DNA of 64,000 nucleotides from Methylomonas paludis (GTDB taxonomy: Bacteria > Pseudomonadota > Gammaproteobacteria > Methylococcales > Methylomonadaceae): NCBI RefSeq assembly GCF_018734325.1, contig NZ_CP073754.1, positions 2,666,001 through 2,730,000 of the forward strand, read 5' to 3'. The translations under genes and the position numbers were made by a program. Below the pieces are notes generated by a model. The model searched no databases, was not told the DNA's origin, and saw only the letters and a list, made by a program, of their open reading frames with translations. This document shows positions 48,985-57,231 of the stretch, one piece after another (position 1 is the stretch's first letter; every line of letters starts with the position of its first letter).

Positions 48985-49290
48985 ATCCTTTAAGATCGTC
49001 AGTGAGTCGCTATTTTTGCGAAAGCTTGTTTAGGGGCATCCCAGCCCCAACAAGCGGCAAAAATTACGCGACCGCTAATGCCTCCGGCGGCCCCGATTCG
49101 TCCTCCTCACCTCGTTCCGACCCAACAAGGGGATCGGAACTTCGGCTCCAAGTGACTTGACGGCGTTTCGCGATGCCTTGCAGGTTTTCTCCGCTTCGCT
49201 TCGAAAACCCGCCCGGCGCTACGCCTATCGGGGACTAAAAATCTTCGCTCCACTTACGTTCCGCTTCCAAGATTTTCAGCGTAAGAGTGC
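48985..49290. other. Hairpin-rich noncoding block
   Basis: The 484-base gap 48810-49293 has no convincing gene. Within it three strong dyads follow each other. The first is a compound hairpin at 49013-49063 (TTTTTGC, GCTTGTT and GGGGC each pair with their complements around ATCCCA). The second is GGTTTTC/GAAAACC (49183-49209). The third is AAAAATCTT/AAGATTTT (49237-49276). GC content jumps compared with the AT-rich NTPase gene beside it. Origin unknown; it abuts the IS3 remnant. Confidence 0.55.
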
Positions 49291-49323
49291 ATTTGATCTT
49301 GCCCGGATTTCACGGACACTCCG

Positions 49324-50108
49324 CTAAGCGACTTTTTTAGCTTCAAAGGTTTCCGGGCTGACATAGCCCAATTTGGAGTGAATCCTTTTGCGATTGTAAT
49401 ATACTTCGATATATTCGAATACTTGATATTTAGCTGCTGATCTGGTCGAAAATCCTTCCCCATGAATAGCTTCGACTTTAAAACTATGGTTCCAGCTTTC
49501 CATGGCGGTAGAACAATACTGGCTGCCACGATCCGAATGCACAATGACGCCTTTAGGCATTCGGTGACGCCATAACGCCATGATCAAGGCATTACAAACC
49601 ATCGTTGCCGTCATGCGTTCGCCGATGGCCCAATCGATCACTCGACGTGAATAAAGCTCAAGTACTACCGCTAAATATAGCCAGCCTTCATCGGTCCAAA
49701 TATAGGTGATATCCGACACCCAGTTTTGATCGGGACCGTCTGCCGTGAAATTTTGTTTCAACAGATTCGGTGCGACCGGTAACGAATGGTTGCTATTCGT
49801 TGTGGCTTTGTATTTCTTAGCCACTTTCGTTTTCCAGCCATGGCTTCGCATGATTCTGGCTACCCGGTGTCGGCCTGCTGATTTTCCTTCTTCTTGTAGT
49901 CGCCGAGTGATTCTGGGTGAGCCAGGACGGCCCTTCTCATCCTCAAAATATGTTTAATATCATTGGCTAGCAATTTATTAGCTTCGCCTCTATCGGAAAG
50001 TGGCCTGTGTTTCCAGTCGTAATAACCACTCCGTGAGACAGCTAACATGCGGCACATGAGTTCCACAGGAAATTGACCTTCATTGGCTTTGATCATGGCG
50101 TACTTCAC
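49324..50108 (-). pseudogene. IS3 orfB (transposase catalytic part), frameshifted and deleted
   Basis: The first part (50108-49860) runs from MKYAMIKANEGQFPVELMCR to NDIKHI. One missing T then shifts the frame. The second part (49851-49324) continues with the normal RSHGWKTKVAKKYK and the rve core DQNWVSDITYIWTDEGWLYL. Between the second Asp (VHSDRGSQYCST) and the last Glu, about 25 residues are missing compared with family members, so the DD(35)E spacing is destroyed. Two independent lesions make it inactive. Confidence 0.85.
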
Positions 50109-50404
50109 TTGGGTTGTTTGGCAAAGTACGCCGCCTTTTTTAAAAAGGCGACTTCCTCTTCCAGGCGGGCGTTTTCTCGTTTAAGCCGCGCCATTTCGGC
50201 CTGCTGTAGCTTTTGATCTTCGAAGGGCTGTTCCGTTTGGCGACGCTTGGCTAGCCAGTTGTACAGCATCGATTCGGCGAGTCCTAAATCTTTGGCTGCT
50301 TTTGGAAAGCCATCCTTATCGGCACGCTCCAGGGCCTGTTCTTTAAACTGCGCCGTATATTTGTTGCGAACAACTGGGGTCTTGGTTTCGTTTTGGGCTT
50401 TCAT
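50105..50404 (-). CDS. IS3 orfA (helix-turn-helix protein)
   Basis: 99 residues. HTH_Tnp_1 domain (YTAQFKEQALERADKDGFPK and LGLAESMLYNWLAKRRQ), then a coiled coil (RLKRENARLEEEVAFLKKAAYF). It overlaps orfB by 4 bases, as in IS3 elements that use frameshifting to make the transposase. Intact but without a working partner. Confidence 0.88.
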   Translation of the reverse strand: MKAQNETKTPVVRNKYTAQFKEQALERADKDGFPKAAKDLGLAESMLYNWLAKRRQTEQPFEDQKLQQAEMARLKRENARLEEEVAFLKKAAYFAKQPK

Positions 50405-50553
50405 GATTTTCCTCGGGGTTAGAGATTACTCTCTTAGCCGAGTGTCCGCTAGATCGGGGCAAGATCAGATTGAACAGCCAGATGCAAAGAAGCGATGTGA
50501 TTATCGATAGAGCCGTCACTAACAAAATCGGCCGCCACTTCGTTACTCGGCTG

Positions 50554-51045
50554 TTATGTTTCATTCACACTGGCCAATACCTGATTGATTACAGCCGCCG
50601 AAATTCGGAAGTCTGAGCTGTGCAATACTTCAAAAATTGCCCGCGCCGATGGAATCAATCCTTGTTTTTTAGCCAAACCGATAATGGCAGCTGTTCCGAT
50701 AACTCGGAGTCCTTTTTCCTTGGCTACGGCCCTGCCTGCACGTTCATCCATGATCAATAAAACCTGATCGGGATCAGTTAAGCCAATATTGATACAGTCT
50801 GTTTCACCGGCATCCAGATCGATGTCTAATGTTGGAGATATAAGATGGGGCCATACTGTTACCGAACCTTCGGCAATTGCATGTGCGATAGCGAGTTCTC
50901 CTGGCGCTTTTTTGCCAGGCAAAACTTCCTGTTTTACCGATTCCGGCAAGTAAACCTGACCAAACAATTTTGGTAGCCAGACTAAGCCACCAACCAGCGC
51001 CAAGCCAATTAAGGGGCTGGAATCTATGACAACGTTGCGTGCCAT
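50554..51045 (-). CDS. PIN-domain (DUF3368) toxin
   Basis: 163 residues. Acidic PIN residues are visible in VIDSSPLIGLA, DAGETDCINIG and LLIMDERAGRAVAKEKGL. DUF3368 proteins are predicted RNase toxins. It lies 6 bases after the UPF0175 gene in the same direction, the normal antitoxin-toxin order. Target RNA unknown. Confidence 0.85.
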   Translation of the reverse strand: MARNVVIDSSPLIGLALVGGLVWLPKLFGQVYLPESVKQEVLPGKKAPGELAIAHAIAEGSVTVWPHLISPTLDIDLDAGETDCINIGLTDPDQVLLIMDERAGRAVAKEKGLRVIGTAAIIGLAKKQGLIPSARAIFEVLHSSDFRISAAVINQVLASVNET

Positions 51046-51051
51046 GAGTCG

Positions 51052-51396
51052 TTAAGCTTGGCTAAGCCATTGGTCCAGGGTATCTAAATCCTGCTGCACT
51101 TCCTCGGCGGTTTGATCGACGACCGGAATGCCTAAACGCGAAACGTGAGCCATGAAACTGGCTAACGGCATATCAGCGAGTTTTGCGGATCGAGCGAGGG
51201 ACAAGTTGCCATCTTTAAACAAGGCGGTTGCCAAGGCTTTGCGCACACCCGGCATGCCGATTATTTTGGCGGATTTGAGCCCCACCATTACTGCATCGGG
51301 CTCGTTTCTATTCATGACCAACACCATGTCTTCATGCGCCATCCGTAACGCTTCACTAGGGTTATTTTTTAAACCACTGACATTGACGGTTTTCAT
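51052..51396 (-). CDS. UPF0175 antitoxin with Phd-like N-terminus
   Basis: 114 residues. The N-terminus (MKTVNVSGLKNNPSEALRMA) resembles Phd/YefM antitoxins. The C-terminal half has the UPF0175 pattern LATALFKDGNLSLARSAKLA and MPLASFMAHVSRLGIPV. It probably binds the PIN toxin and its own promoter. Pair is intact. Confidence 0.82.
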   Translation of the reverse strand: MKTVNVSGLKNNPSEALRMAHEDMVLVMNRNEPDAVMVGLKSAKIIGMPGVRKALATALFKDGNLSLARSAKLADMPLASFMAHVSRLGIPVVDQTAEEVQQDLDTLDQWLSQA

Positions 51397-51513
51397 AGGT
51401 AAGTCTCATAGGAAGATTGAGTAGGCTCATTATAGGCTTATTTGCTTTGCATGAAACTTATTAAATATTGGCTTAGGCGCACGTACCAGATAACAACCGT
51501 TTCAGTGGCTGAT

Positions 51514-52131
51514 TTATTCAAAATCGAACAAACTGACAGTGCCTTGCGCCGTGTCTTTCTCGGTTGATTGTATTTTGGATTGAGGCTGACGAGGTTTGAA
51601 AATTTCGTGTTGGGCAACATCGCCCAAAGCATGACGCAAAGCCAGTCGCCAACCTTTGTTGCCATCATTGATGCCACCCGTGGTAATCGCCGTCATACCG
51701 AATAACCACCAGCGCTCTTCCGGGCGTAAGGCCAGCCAATTACGAACGGCGATGGGGATATGATCGAATTCCATGCCTTCCACTGCCCATGCCAATACGC
51801 ATAACTCTTTACCTAATAAGCGGTCGACTGGATTTGGGCCGACTTTCCAGGTTGAGGTTTTTAGATTGCGCTCTTTCAGGCGCGCATTAAACGCACGTTG
51901 CACCTCGCCACGGATGGCAGTCCAGCGCGTGCGCTCCAATACGACACGCACAATCAAACTCTGTGAATGATCATGAGTTTGCATGCCCAAATTTTCGACA
52001 ATGCTGACACCGCCGGTATTGGTGCGCGGAATCTCAACAATAAAATGATGAGGATCGCTGGTTGCAGGTACACCAAAACCTAACGTTGGATGGACAATCG
52101 TTTGCGCAGTTTCTTTTTTACGTGTGGCCAT
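51514..52131 (-). CDS. DUF3780 protein, orphan of a defence-type cluster
   Basis: 205 residues. I recognise DUF3780 from HHFIVEIPRTNTGGVSIVEN, LLGKELCVLAWAVEG and LRPEERWWLFGMTAITTGG. Family members normally sit with DUF499 and DUF1156 proteins in large anti-phage clusters. None of these partners is present here; the neighbours are a TA pair and an integrase fragment. It is probably a leftover of a deleted system. Molecular function unknown. The frame is intact. Confidence 0.72.
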   Translation of the reverse strand: MATRKKETAQTIVHPTLGFGVPATSDPHHFIVEIPRTNTGGVSIVENLGMQTHDHSQSLIVRVVLERTRWTAIRGEVQRAFNARLKERNLKTSTWKVGPNPVDRLLGKELCVLAWAVEGMEFDHIPIAVRNWLALRPEERWWLFGMTAITTGGINDGNKGWRLALRHALGDVAQHEIFKPRQPQSKIQSTEKDTAQGTVSLFDFE

Positions 52132-52159
52132 TTAGCTATCTTGGATCACGTCATCCGGC

Positions 52160-52453
52160 TTAATTGACAAAATCTGAGCAATCAATATCGGAAACATCAC
52201 GCAACAACCTATCCCCCCCCAAAAATTTCTTGAACTGTTCAACACGCATGCGTTTGCGCTCTTTGGTTGATGCTTCGATAGTGTCACGATAATGATCAAT
52301 ATACTTATTAAAACCGTCTGAAATCAAGAAAGCTCGCTTGTTATGAACAATCTCTGATGATGCATTAATTATTTCTTGGCGTTCTGGCGTCAGATCATTG
52401 ACAGATTTTGCTTGATTTCGAATAAATTCCTGTCTAGATAAATAATCAGGCAA
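52160..52453 (-). pseudogene. N-terminal fragment of a tyrosine recombinase
   Basis: 97 codons from a TTG, with an in-frame stop three codons upstream. The stretch from LISDGFNKYIDHYRDTIEAS through RMRVEQFKKFLGG to VSDIDCSDFVN looks like the SAM-like core-binding domain of phage integrases. No catalytic domain follows before the stop, so it is a remnant. It ends 28 bases before DUF3780. Assignment is by pattern only. Confidence 0.5.
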
Positions 52454-52745
52454 TAAAGTCTATATCTATTTTTGGACTTAAAAATTAATGATTTTGATAG
52501 TACAAGCTTGCCCATCTATCAAAATAAACTATTATTAATAAAACTGATTTAAACTTGTAACCTTACGAGTATTTACTACTGGAATATTGACTAATCCAGT
52601 CTAATTGTTATGTTTATTTGGATTCTCTGCCCCAACTGTTTAGGAACCATAAATATGAATTTTGAAACCAGAATTACACATAATCCCTTGCAATGCGGCG
52701 GCAAACCTTGTGTTCGCGGCCTCTGTACACGACAAAACGCGCCAC

Positions 52746-53885
52746 TTAAATTCTGAGGGTTATTTTCCCAGACCGACTTCGGTCATAATCGATCATAGTC
52801 GGCGGACATAAAAACAAAATCCAGAATCGAAGCATCTCATCAGCCGATTTAACCGTTTTCAACAAAAAGTTATTCAGCTCGTCTAGCCCATAACGAAACA
52901 AGCTACATTCCGGGCGACCGTGTTGTTTGATGGTTAACGGCTTAACGGCTCGATGTTTCCATTCCCCGACTTTATGGGCCCAGCAAAAAGCAATGGCTTG
53001 GAGCGCCATGACTTTCTTAATCCGATAATACCGGGTCAGCCGGGTCAGCCGGGTCAGCCGGGTCTCTTCTAAATGGAAGCCGCGCCCTTTCAAGCATTGG
53101 AACAGGTTTTCAATTTGCCAGCGCTGGCCGTAAACTTGAATCGCCTGAGCCAAGCGCCGGTTACTGGCCAACACTAATAGCTCGTTGGTCTCTAATTTTA
53201 AGGCGTTCAACCAAACCCACTGATCGCCAATGCGCTGTCTTTTCCTCAGTACGCGCTGCTCGCCCACCTTTAAATCCCGGAATAGGGCTTGAACGGGCTT
53301 TCCGGCGTGGCGGCGATTGGTCAGTAACTGATTGTCTTTCATCCGAATCAAATACGGAATGGTATGGTCTGTTAACCATTGCCACCACTGATCGCCAATA
53401 AACTCCCGGTCAGCCAATACGCCTTGAATGCCATGCCGACCAAACTGCCGGATGAAGCGTTGCAATAAGGCGATTCGTTCACGCTGATTGGAGTTACCCT
53501 GCTTATTCAACACCAACCAGTACACCGGCACCGCCATGCCTTTATAAGCAATCGCCAGGGTGAGGATATTCAGATTGGCCTTTCCCCATTTCCAGTTAGT
53601 GCGATCCAGAGTCAAATAATACGACTGGCCCTTAAAATCAAACAACTGCATGATCAGATGCGCCACGGCGTCATAATCAAAAACAACGGTTTGAAAAAAA
53701 CGCTGAAGCCGCCTGTACCGGGACTTTAAGGTCGCCTGTCCACCAAAATTCACCGCTAATTGCGTTAAATTCATGTGCCTGGATTGGATTAACGCCAGTA
53801 ACAGACCGATAAAACAATCTAAACGGCGCTTGCTCCAAGACACATGGTCTTTTAAAATCGCTCTAAGCCCATCGTTTAAGTCCAT
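52746..53885 (-). CDS. IS4-family transposase
   Basis: 379 residues from the ATG at 53885 (GGGGG five bases upstream; a GTG lies two codons earlier). DDE residues are in LTLDRTNWKWG, VLADREFIG and the YREK-like YGQRWQIENLFQCLKGRGF. Just after HLEET a short tandem repeat (RLT three times, then R) from a 9-base DNA repeat expands the sequence. Otherwise full length. Confidence 0.92.
   Translation of the reverse strand: MDLNDGLRAILKDHVSWSKRRLDCFIGLLLALIQSRHMNLTQLAVNFGGQATLKSRYRRLQRFFQTVVFDYDAVAHLIMQLFDFKGQSYYLTLDRTNWKWGKANLNILTLAIAYKGMAVPVYWLVLNKQGNSNQRERIALLQRFIRQFGRHGIQGVLADREFIGDQWWQWLTDHTIPYLIRMKDNQLLTNRRHAGKPVQALFRDLKVGEQRVLRKRQRIGDQWVWLNALKLETNELLVLASNRRLAQAIQVYGQRWQIENLFQCLKGRGFHLEETRLTRLTRLTRYYRIKKVMALQAIAFCWAHKVGEWKHRAVKPLTIKQHGRPECSLFRYGLDELNNFLLKTVKSADEMLRFWILFLCPPTMIDYDRSRSGKITLRI
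53032..53066. repeat. 9-bp tandem repeat inside the IS4 transposase gene
   Basis: CCGGGTCAG is repeated nearly four times in frame. It adds RLT units between HLEET and YYRIKK. Replication slippage is the likely cause. Confidence 0.8.
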
Positions 53886-54158
53886 GTTCACCCCCTTTTT
53901 TAGTCATTAGAGAGTGAAACAGATTTGCGATGGGCTTTCAAGTCATAAGCTTAGATCATCTTCTTTAGCCGGTTTTTAGGTTTTGTCGTGTACAGAGGTT
54001 CGCGGCATGAGAATCCGGGTCAGTGATATTTTGCAAATGCTCGGCGAAGGCGTCAGTAGTGACGAAATTTTACTGGATTTTCCAGTCCTTGAAATACAAG
54101 ACATCCAAGCTTGCTTATTGTACGCGGCTCGCCGTGCAAATTTGGAAAGATTAGCCGC

Positions 54159-54518
54159 ATGATTTTTTGGATTGACGCACAACTGCCTCCTAGGCTTGCA
54201 AACTGGTTGATTCAGACTTTTAATGAGGCCTACGCCTTGCGTGATCTAAATTTACGCGATGCCGAAGACGAACAGATTTTTCATACTGCGCGCCGACCCG
54301 GTATCGTCATTATCAGCAAAGACAGTGATTTCGTTGAAATGGTGTTACGTTTGGGCAGTCCTCCCCAATTACTCTGGGTCACCTGCGGCAATGTCACAAA
54401 TACCAGATTAGAAAACCTGTTGCTAAAAGTATTTCCACGAGCACAAGAATTGCTTTCTCAAGGTGAATCGATAGTTGAGCTAACTGATCTGGATTCTAAC
54501 CAATATAAAAACCATTAA
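54159..54518 (+). CDS. DUF5615 (Mut7-C/PIN-like) toxin
   Basis: 119 residues from the ATG at 54159. Acidic PIN-like residues appear in MIFWIDAQLPPRLANWL, LRDAEDEQIFHTAR and VIISKDSDFVEMV. DUF5615 proteins pair with DUF433 antitoxins, here encoded just upstream with an ATGA overlap. The toxin frame is intact although its antitoxin gene is split. Activity in this strain is uncertain. Confidence 0.85.
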   Translation: MIFWIDAQLPPRLANWLIQTFNEAYALRDLNLRDAEDEQIFHTARRPGIVIISKDSDFVEMVLRLGSPPQLLWVTCGNVTNTRLENLLLKVFPRAQELLSQGESIVELTDLDSNQYKNH

Positions 54519-54558
54519 TACATTCAATAACTAGCCGCAACATTCATCACCCCCTCAC

Positions 54559-55362
54559 CTAGCCAAGCCTGGCCAGTAATATTGCATTGCTTTTAAAGAT
54601 TGCTCGGCACTGCATTCCTGGCTTTAGGCCCATGTTTAAGGCACTGTGCCGAGTAACCAGCGCACTAAAGCTGTCACCGCCTGCCAGGTAGATGACGATT
54701 TCGGCATTAACTTCATCCAGATGCACCCGACTGATAATCCCTAAGAGCTGATTTCTGGCGGAAAAACGCCATTTTTCCGGGCCGACAAACAGGCTGATTT
54801 CATTTTGATTGATTAAGGCTAACACTTCACTACTCGGTTCAAGCGCTAAAGCCTCCGCTTCGGTATGGCTGAGACTGGCGCAAACCTTGGCGCCGCCTTT
54901 AAGTTTTACCAGCACTTCGGTATGAACCGGCCCCTTGCTTAATTGGGTAACCACACCGAACATCTGGTTGGCTGCACTGGTTTTGATGTTTAAGGGCTTC
55001 AACAGCATTAATACTTCGGCATCGGCTTCTACGGTTTGATTAAGCTGTAACAAAAACTGCTGATGCTGCGCTTCGAGTTTGGTAAACAGATTAAGCAGAA
55101 TGCGGCCTGCTGGAGTGAGACTGGTGCCCCCCCCTTTAACGCCTCCGGTTTCTGATGTGATCAGGGTCTTGGCTGATTGATTGTTGGCCCGTTCAATAAT
55201 AGTCCAGGCACTTTTATAGCTTAAACCCAGCTGTTTGGCTGCCTGATTGATGGAGCCACAACCGTCGATAGCCCGCATCAAATCAAAAATGCTCTGATCT
55301 AGTACGGTGGCCAGACGAATTTCGCCTTGCACACATGAAGATGAATTTTCGGTTTTTGCCAT
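54559..55362 (-). CDS. modE: Molybdate-responsive transcriptional regulator ModE
   Basis: 267 residues. The N-terminal LysR-like winged helix has GCGSINQAAKQLGLSYKSAW and GGTSLTPAGRILL. Two Mop (molybdate-binding) domains follow, starting around KTSAANQMFGVVTQL and FSARNQLLGIISRV. It binds molybdate and represses uptake genes while activating Mo-enzyme genes in known cases. Divergent from the molbindin gene; no modABC transporter is in the window. Relevant to the Mo cofactor of NasA. Confidence 0.93.
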   Translation of the reverse strand: MAKTENSSSCVQGEIRLATVLDQSIFDLMRAIDGCGSINQAAKQLGLSYKSAWTIIERANNQSAKTLITSETGGVKGGGTSLTPAGRILLNLFTKLEAQHQQFLLQLNQTVEADAEVLMLLKPLNIKTSAANQMFGVVTQLSKGPVHTEVLVKLKGGAKVCASLSHTEAEALALEPSSEVLALINQNEISLFVGPEKWRFSARNQLLGIISRVHLDEVNAEIVIYLAGGDSFSALVTRHSALNMGLKPGMQCRAIFKSNAILLARLG

Positions 55363-55412
55363 ATCAAGCCAATTTTTATATTGTCATCACACCACTTTGA
55401 TCAGCAGCACAA

Positions 55413-55442
55413 ATTCGTTATAGACATTAATACCTATCGAAT
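55413..55442. promoter_or_regulatory. Candidate ModE operator
   Basis: ATTCGTTATAG (55413-55423) and CTATCGAAT (55434-55442) form an imperfect dyad similar to the CGTTATA halves of ModE boxes. It sits between the divergent modE and molbindin genes. Confidence 0.4.
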
Positions 55443-55563
55443 AAGCTTATTTTAGCGCAATGAGCAAAGTCTGACATTAACGTTATTCGCAATTTAATAA
55501 CGGAATTTGCTGTCGGCTACTGGTATATTCCTCTCATCAATCATTTAGTCATGGAGTAGGATT

Positions 55564-55992
55564 ATGAAAACCAGTGCACGCAATCAATTTAGTGGCGTTA
55601 TCAAAGAAGTCGTGATTGGCTCTGTTAACGCAGAAGTCATTTTAGAATTAAGCGGTGGCGAGTTGATCGTGGCAGCCGTTACCAAGGAATCCGTGGAATC
55701 GCTGGGTATCAAAACAGGGATTAGCGCGATTGCGCTGGTAAAGGCACCACAAATTATCGTGGTTTCTGATTTTGGCGGTTACAAGATATCGGCAAGAAAC
55801 CAATTGTCCGGCACTATTTCCAGGGTTACCCCCGGTGCAGTGAATTCGGAAGTGGATATTGAATTAAAAGGTGGCCAAAAAGTGGCTGCTACCGTCACTG
55901 TGGACAGCATTAATACTTTGGGTTTACAAAAGGGTCAGACCGTGACTGCGGTGTTTAAAGCCGGCGCGGTTTTACTGGCCATCCCGGCTTAA
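55564..55992 (+). CDS. Di-Mop molbindin (ModG-like)
   Basis: 142 residues made of two Mop domains, MKTSARNQFSGVIKEVVIGS and ISARNQLSGTISRVTPGAVN, each about 70 long. Such proteins form hexameric-type rings that store molybdate or tungstate in the cytoplasm. The ATG has GGAG in ATGGAGTAGG upstream. Divergent from modE and probably ModE-controlled. Confidence 0.9.
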   Translation: MKTSARNQFSGVIKEVVIGSVNAEVILELSGGELIVAAVTKESVESLGIKTGISAIALVKAPQIIVVSDFGGYKISARNQLSGTISRVTPGAVNSEVDIELKGGQKVAATVTVDSINTLGLQKGQTVTAVFKAGAVLLAIPA

Positions 55993-56329
55993 TATTGCTG
56001 GGCGGTTGATCAACAGGACTGTGACGGAAACGCTAAACAGGATACGCCGACTCTGGCGGCTCATTGTTTGCAATTGATGCGCATCACTGCGTTCAGCTCG
56101 TGCTACCCCGTATCCGTCAAAATTAGATGGGTCGATTACTAGACTTTACTGCCTTAGGATAAACAAAAACCCGCAAGCCACCCGGCTTGGCGGGTTTTTT
56201 ATTGTGCCGTGATCGCTGAACATTTTAACTGTTGGTAGAAAAAAGCGCATGGTCATGTCACTATGGCCTGACAGCTGTCTATAATAGGCAAAAGCGAATA
56301 ATATAAGTAAACCATAACTGAAGCTGCCA
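55993..56329. other. Gap between molbindin and HEPN genes
   Basis: 337 bases without a gene. It holds a diverged REP-like unit around 56075-56105 and the terminator at 56165-56200. The minus-strand frame at 56146-56370 runs through the terminator and is not called. Confidence 0.5.
56165..56200 (+). terminator. Intrinsic terminator downstream of molbindin
   Basis: AACCCGCAAGCC pairs with GGCTTGGCGGGTT (one bulged G), followed by six T. Same hairpin family as at 44034 and 57098. It is 170 bases after the molbindin stop. Confidence 0.8.
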
Positions 56330-56740
56330 ATGTCTGATACCGATATTCGCTGGAAACAACGCTTCGACAATTTTAACCGCGCCTTGCATCAGCTTAGGCT
56401 GGCGGTTGAATTATCACAACAACGTCCGTTATCCGACCTGGAAAGACAGGGCATTATCCAAGGCTTCGAAATTGTTCACGAATTGGCCTGGAATGTATTA
56501 AAGGACTTCCTTGAATACGAAGGCATACAAGGTATTGTTGGCTCCCGAAGCGCTGTGCGTGAGGCTTTTAAACGCGGCTTGATTGATGATGGCGAAACCT
56601 GGATGGACATGATCGAAAAGTGCAATCTTTCCAGCCACACCTATAACCTGGAGATAGCAGCAACGCTAACGACTGCCATCATCGACAGTTACTACCCGGT
56701 TTTTCTTGCCCTGCAACAAGACATGCAACAAAAACTTTGA
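56330..56740 (+). CDS. HI0074-type HEPN nucleotidyltransferase partner
   Basis: 136 residues, all-helical. WKQRFDNFNRALHQLRLAVE and IIQGFEIVHELAWNVLKDFL match the nucleotidyltransferase substrate-binding (HI0074) family. The conserved SRSAVREAFKRGLIDDGETW follows. It pairs with the MNT gene 2 bases downstream. HEPN/MNT pairs act as toxin-antitoxin modules in several bacteria; here this is inferred from family and order. Confidence 0.85.
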   Translation: MSDTDIRWKQRFDNFNRALHQLRLAVELSQQRPLSDLERQGIIQGFEIVHELAWNVLKDFLEYEGIQGIVGSRSAVREAFKRGLIDDGETWMDMIEKCNLSSHTYNLEIAATLTTAIIDSYYPVFLALQQDMQQKL

Positions 56741-56742
56741 TT

Positions 56743-57048
56743 ATGCCGGCTTTTGGACTTTCCGATAACACCTTGGCACTGATTCACCGGATTCTTGCCG
56801 AATTCCCTGACGTCGAAACGGCTATTTTGTATGGCTCCAGAGCCAAGGGTACTTACCGTAAAGGTTCTGACATTGATTTAACTTTGAGTGGGGCAAATCT
56901 GGATCAGCGCCAGTTAGCCAAAATTGCCGGCAAACTCGACGAATCAGTGATTCCTTATCAGGTGGATTTATCGATCAGGGAACAAATTGATAATCCGGCT
57001 TTGCTGGAGCATATTCAGCGGGTAGGCATGTTGTTTTATGAGCGGTGA
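56743..57048 (+). CDS. MNT-type nucleotidyltransferase
   Basis: 101 residues. The catalytic pattern LYGSRAKGTYRKGSDIDLTL supplies Gly-Ser and the two metal-binding aspartates. Start at ATG 56743, right after the HEPN stop; a TTG at 56737 overlaps it. In related pairs the MNT protein AMPylates and neutralises the HEPN RNase. Confidence 0.85.
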   Translation: MPAFGLSDNTLALIHRILAEFPDVETAILYGSRAKGTYRKGSDIDLTLSGANLDQRQLAKIAGKLDESVIPYQVDLSIREQIDNPALLEHIQRVGMLFYER

Positions 57049-57097
57049 GTGGGCGAGCTAACCTGCCTACAGGGCTAGAGCTTACCTTTGAATCAGC

Positions 57098-57133
57098 AAA
57101 AACCCGCAAGCGACCCAGCTTGGCGGGTTTTTT
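57098..57133 (+). terminator. Intrinsic terminator after the HEPN/MNT pair
   Basis: AACCCGCAAGC and GCTTGGCGGGTT form the stem, followed by six T. It is 50 bases after the MNT stop. Third copy of the AAAAACCCGCAAG hairpin family. Confidence 0.88.
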
Positions 57134-57231
57134 ATTGTCAGGTCATAGATGTACCCGAAGTTTTGAGCTCATCTAACTTTTCAAATAAGACGAAGCGCTC
57201 TGGAAAAAAGTGGTTACACCATCGAATTAGA

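Larger units (their letters stand above)
49294..50467 (-). mobile_element. Degenerate IS3-family element
   Basis: The ends share TGATCTTGCCC (49294 on) and its complement ending at 50467, with a further matching CGGACACTC inside each end. The element holds orfA and a damaged orfB. No clear target duplication was found. It cannot move by itself. Confidence 0.8.
52721..53997 (-). mobile_element. IS4-family insertion sequence
   Basis: 1277 bp with ends CTCTGTACACGACAAAAC and its exact complement. A 9-base target duplication GTTCGCGGC lies at 52712-52720 and 53998-54006. It carries one intact transposase gene. The clear duplication and intact gene indicate a recent insertion. Confidence 0.93.
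52655..54162 (+). pseudogene. DUF433 antitoxin gene, split by an IS4 element
   Basis: The 5' part 52655-52720 encodes MNFETRITHNPLQCGGKPCV then RG. The 3' part from 54007 continues MRIRVSDILQMLGEGVSSDE to LERLAA and TGA at 54160-54162. Joined at the 9-base duplication GTTCGCGGC they form a normal DUF433 protein of about 73 residues with a helix-turn-helix. The ATG at 54007 now lies 8 bases after AGAGG from the IS end, so a 51-residue C-terminal piece may still be made. The last codons overlap the DUF5615 start (ATGA). Confidence 0.88.

Noticed and set aside
49013-49063. Integron attC-like site.
   Set aside because: The R'' and R' core sequences (RYYYAAC and GTTRRRY) are not at the ends, and no integron integrase or cassettes are present.
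53030-53070. Short regular repeats looking like a CRISPR array.
   Set aside because: The unit is 9 bases, uninterrupted by spacers and inside a transposase gene.
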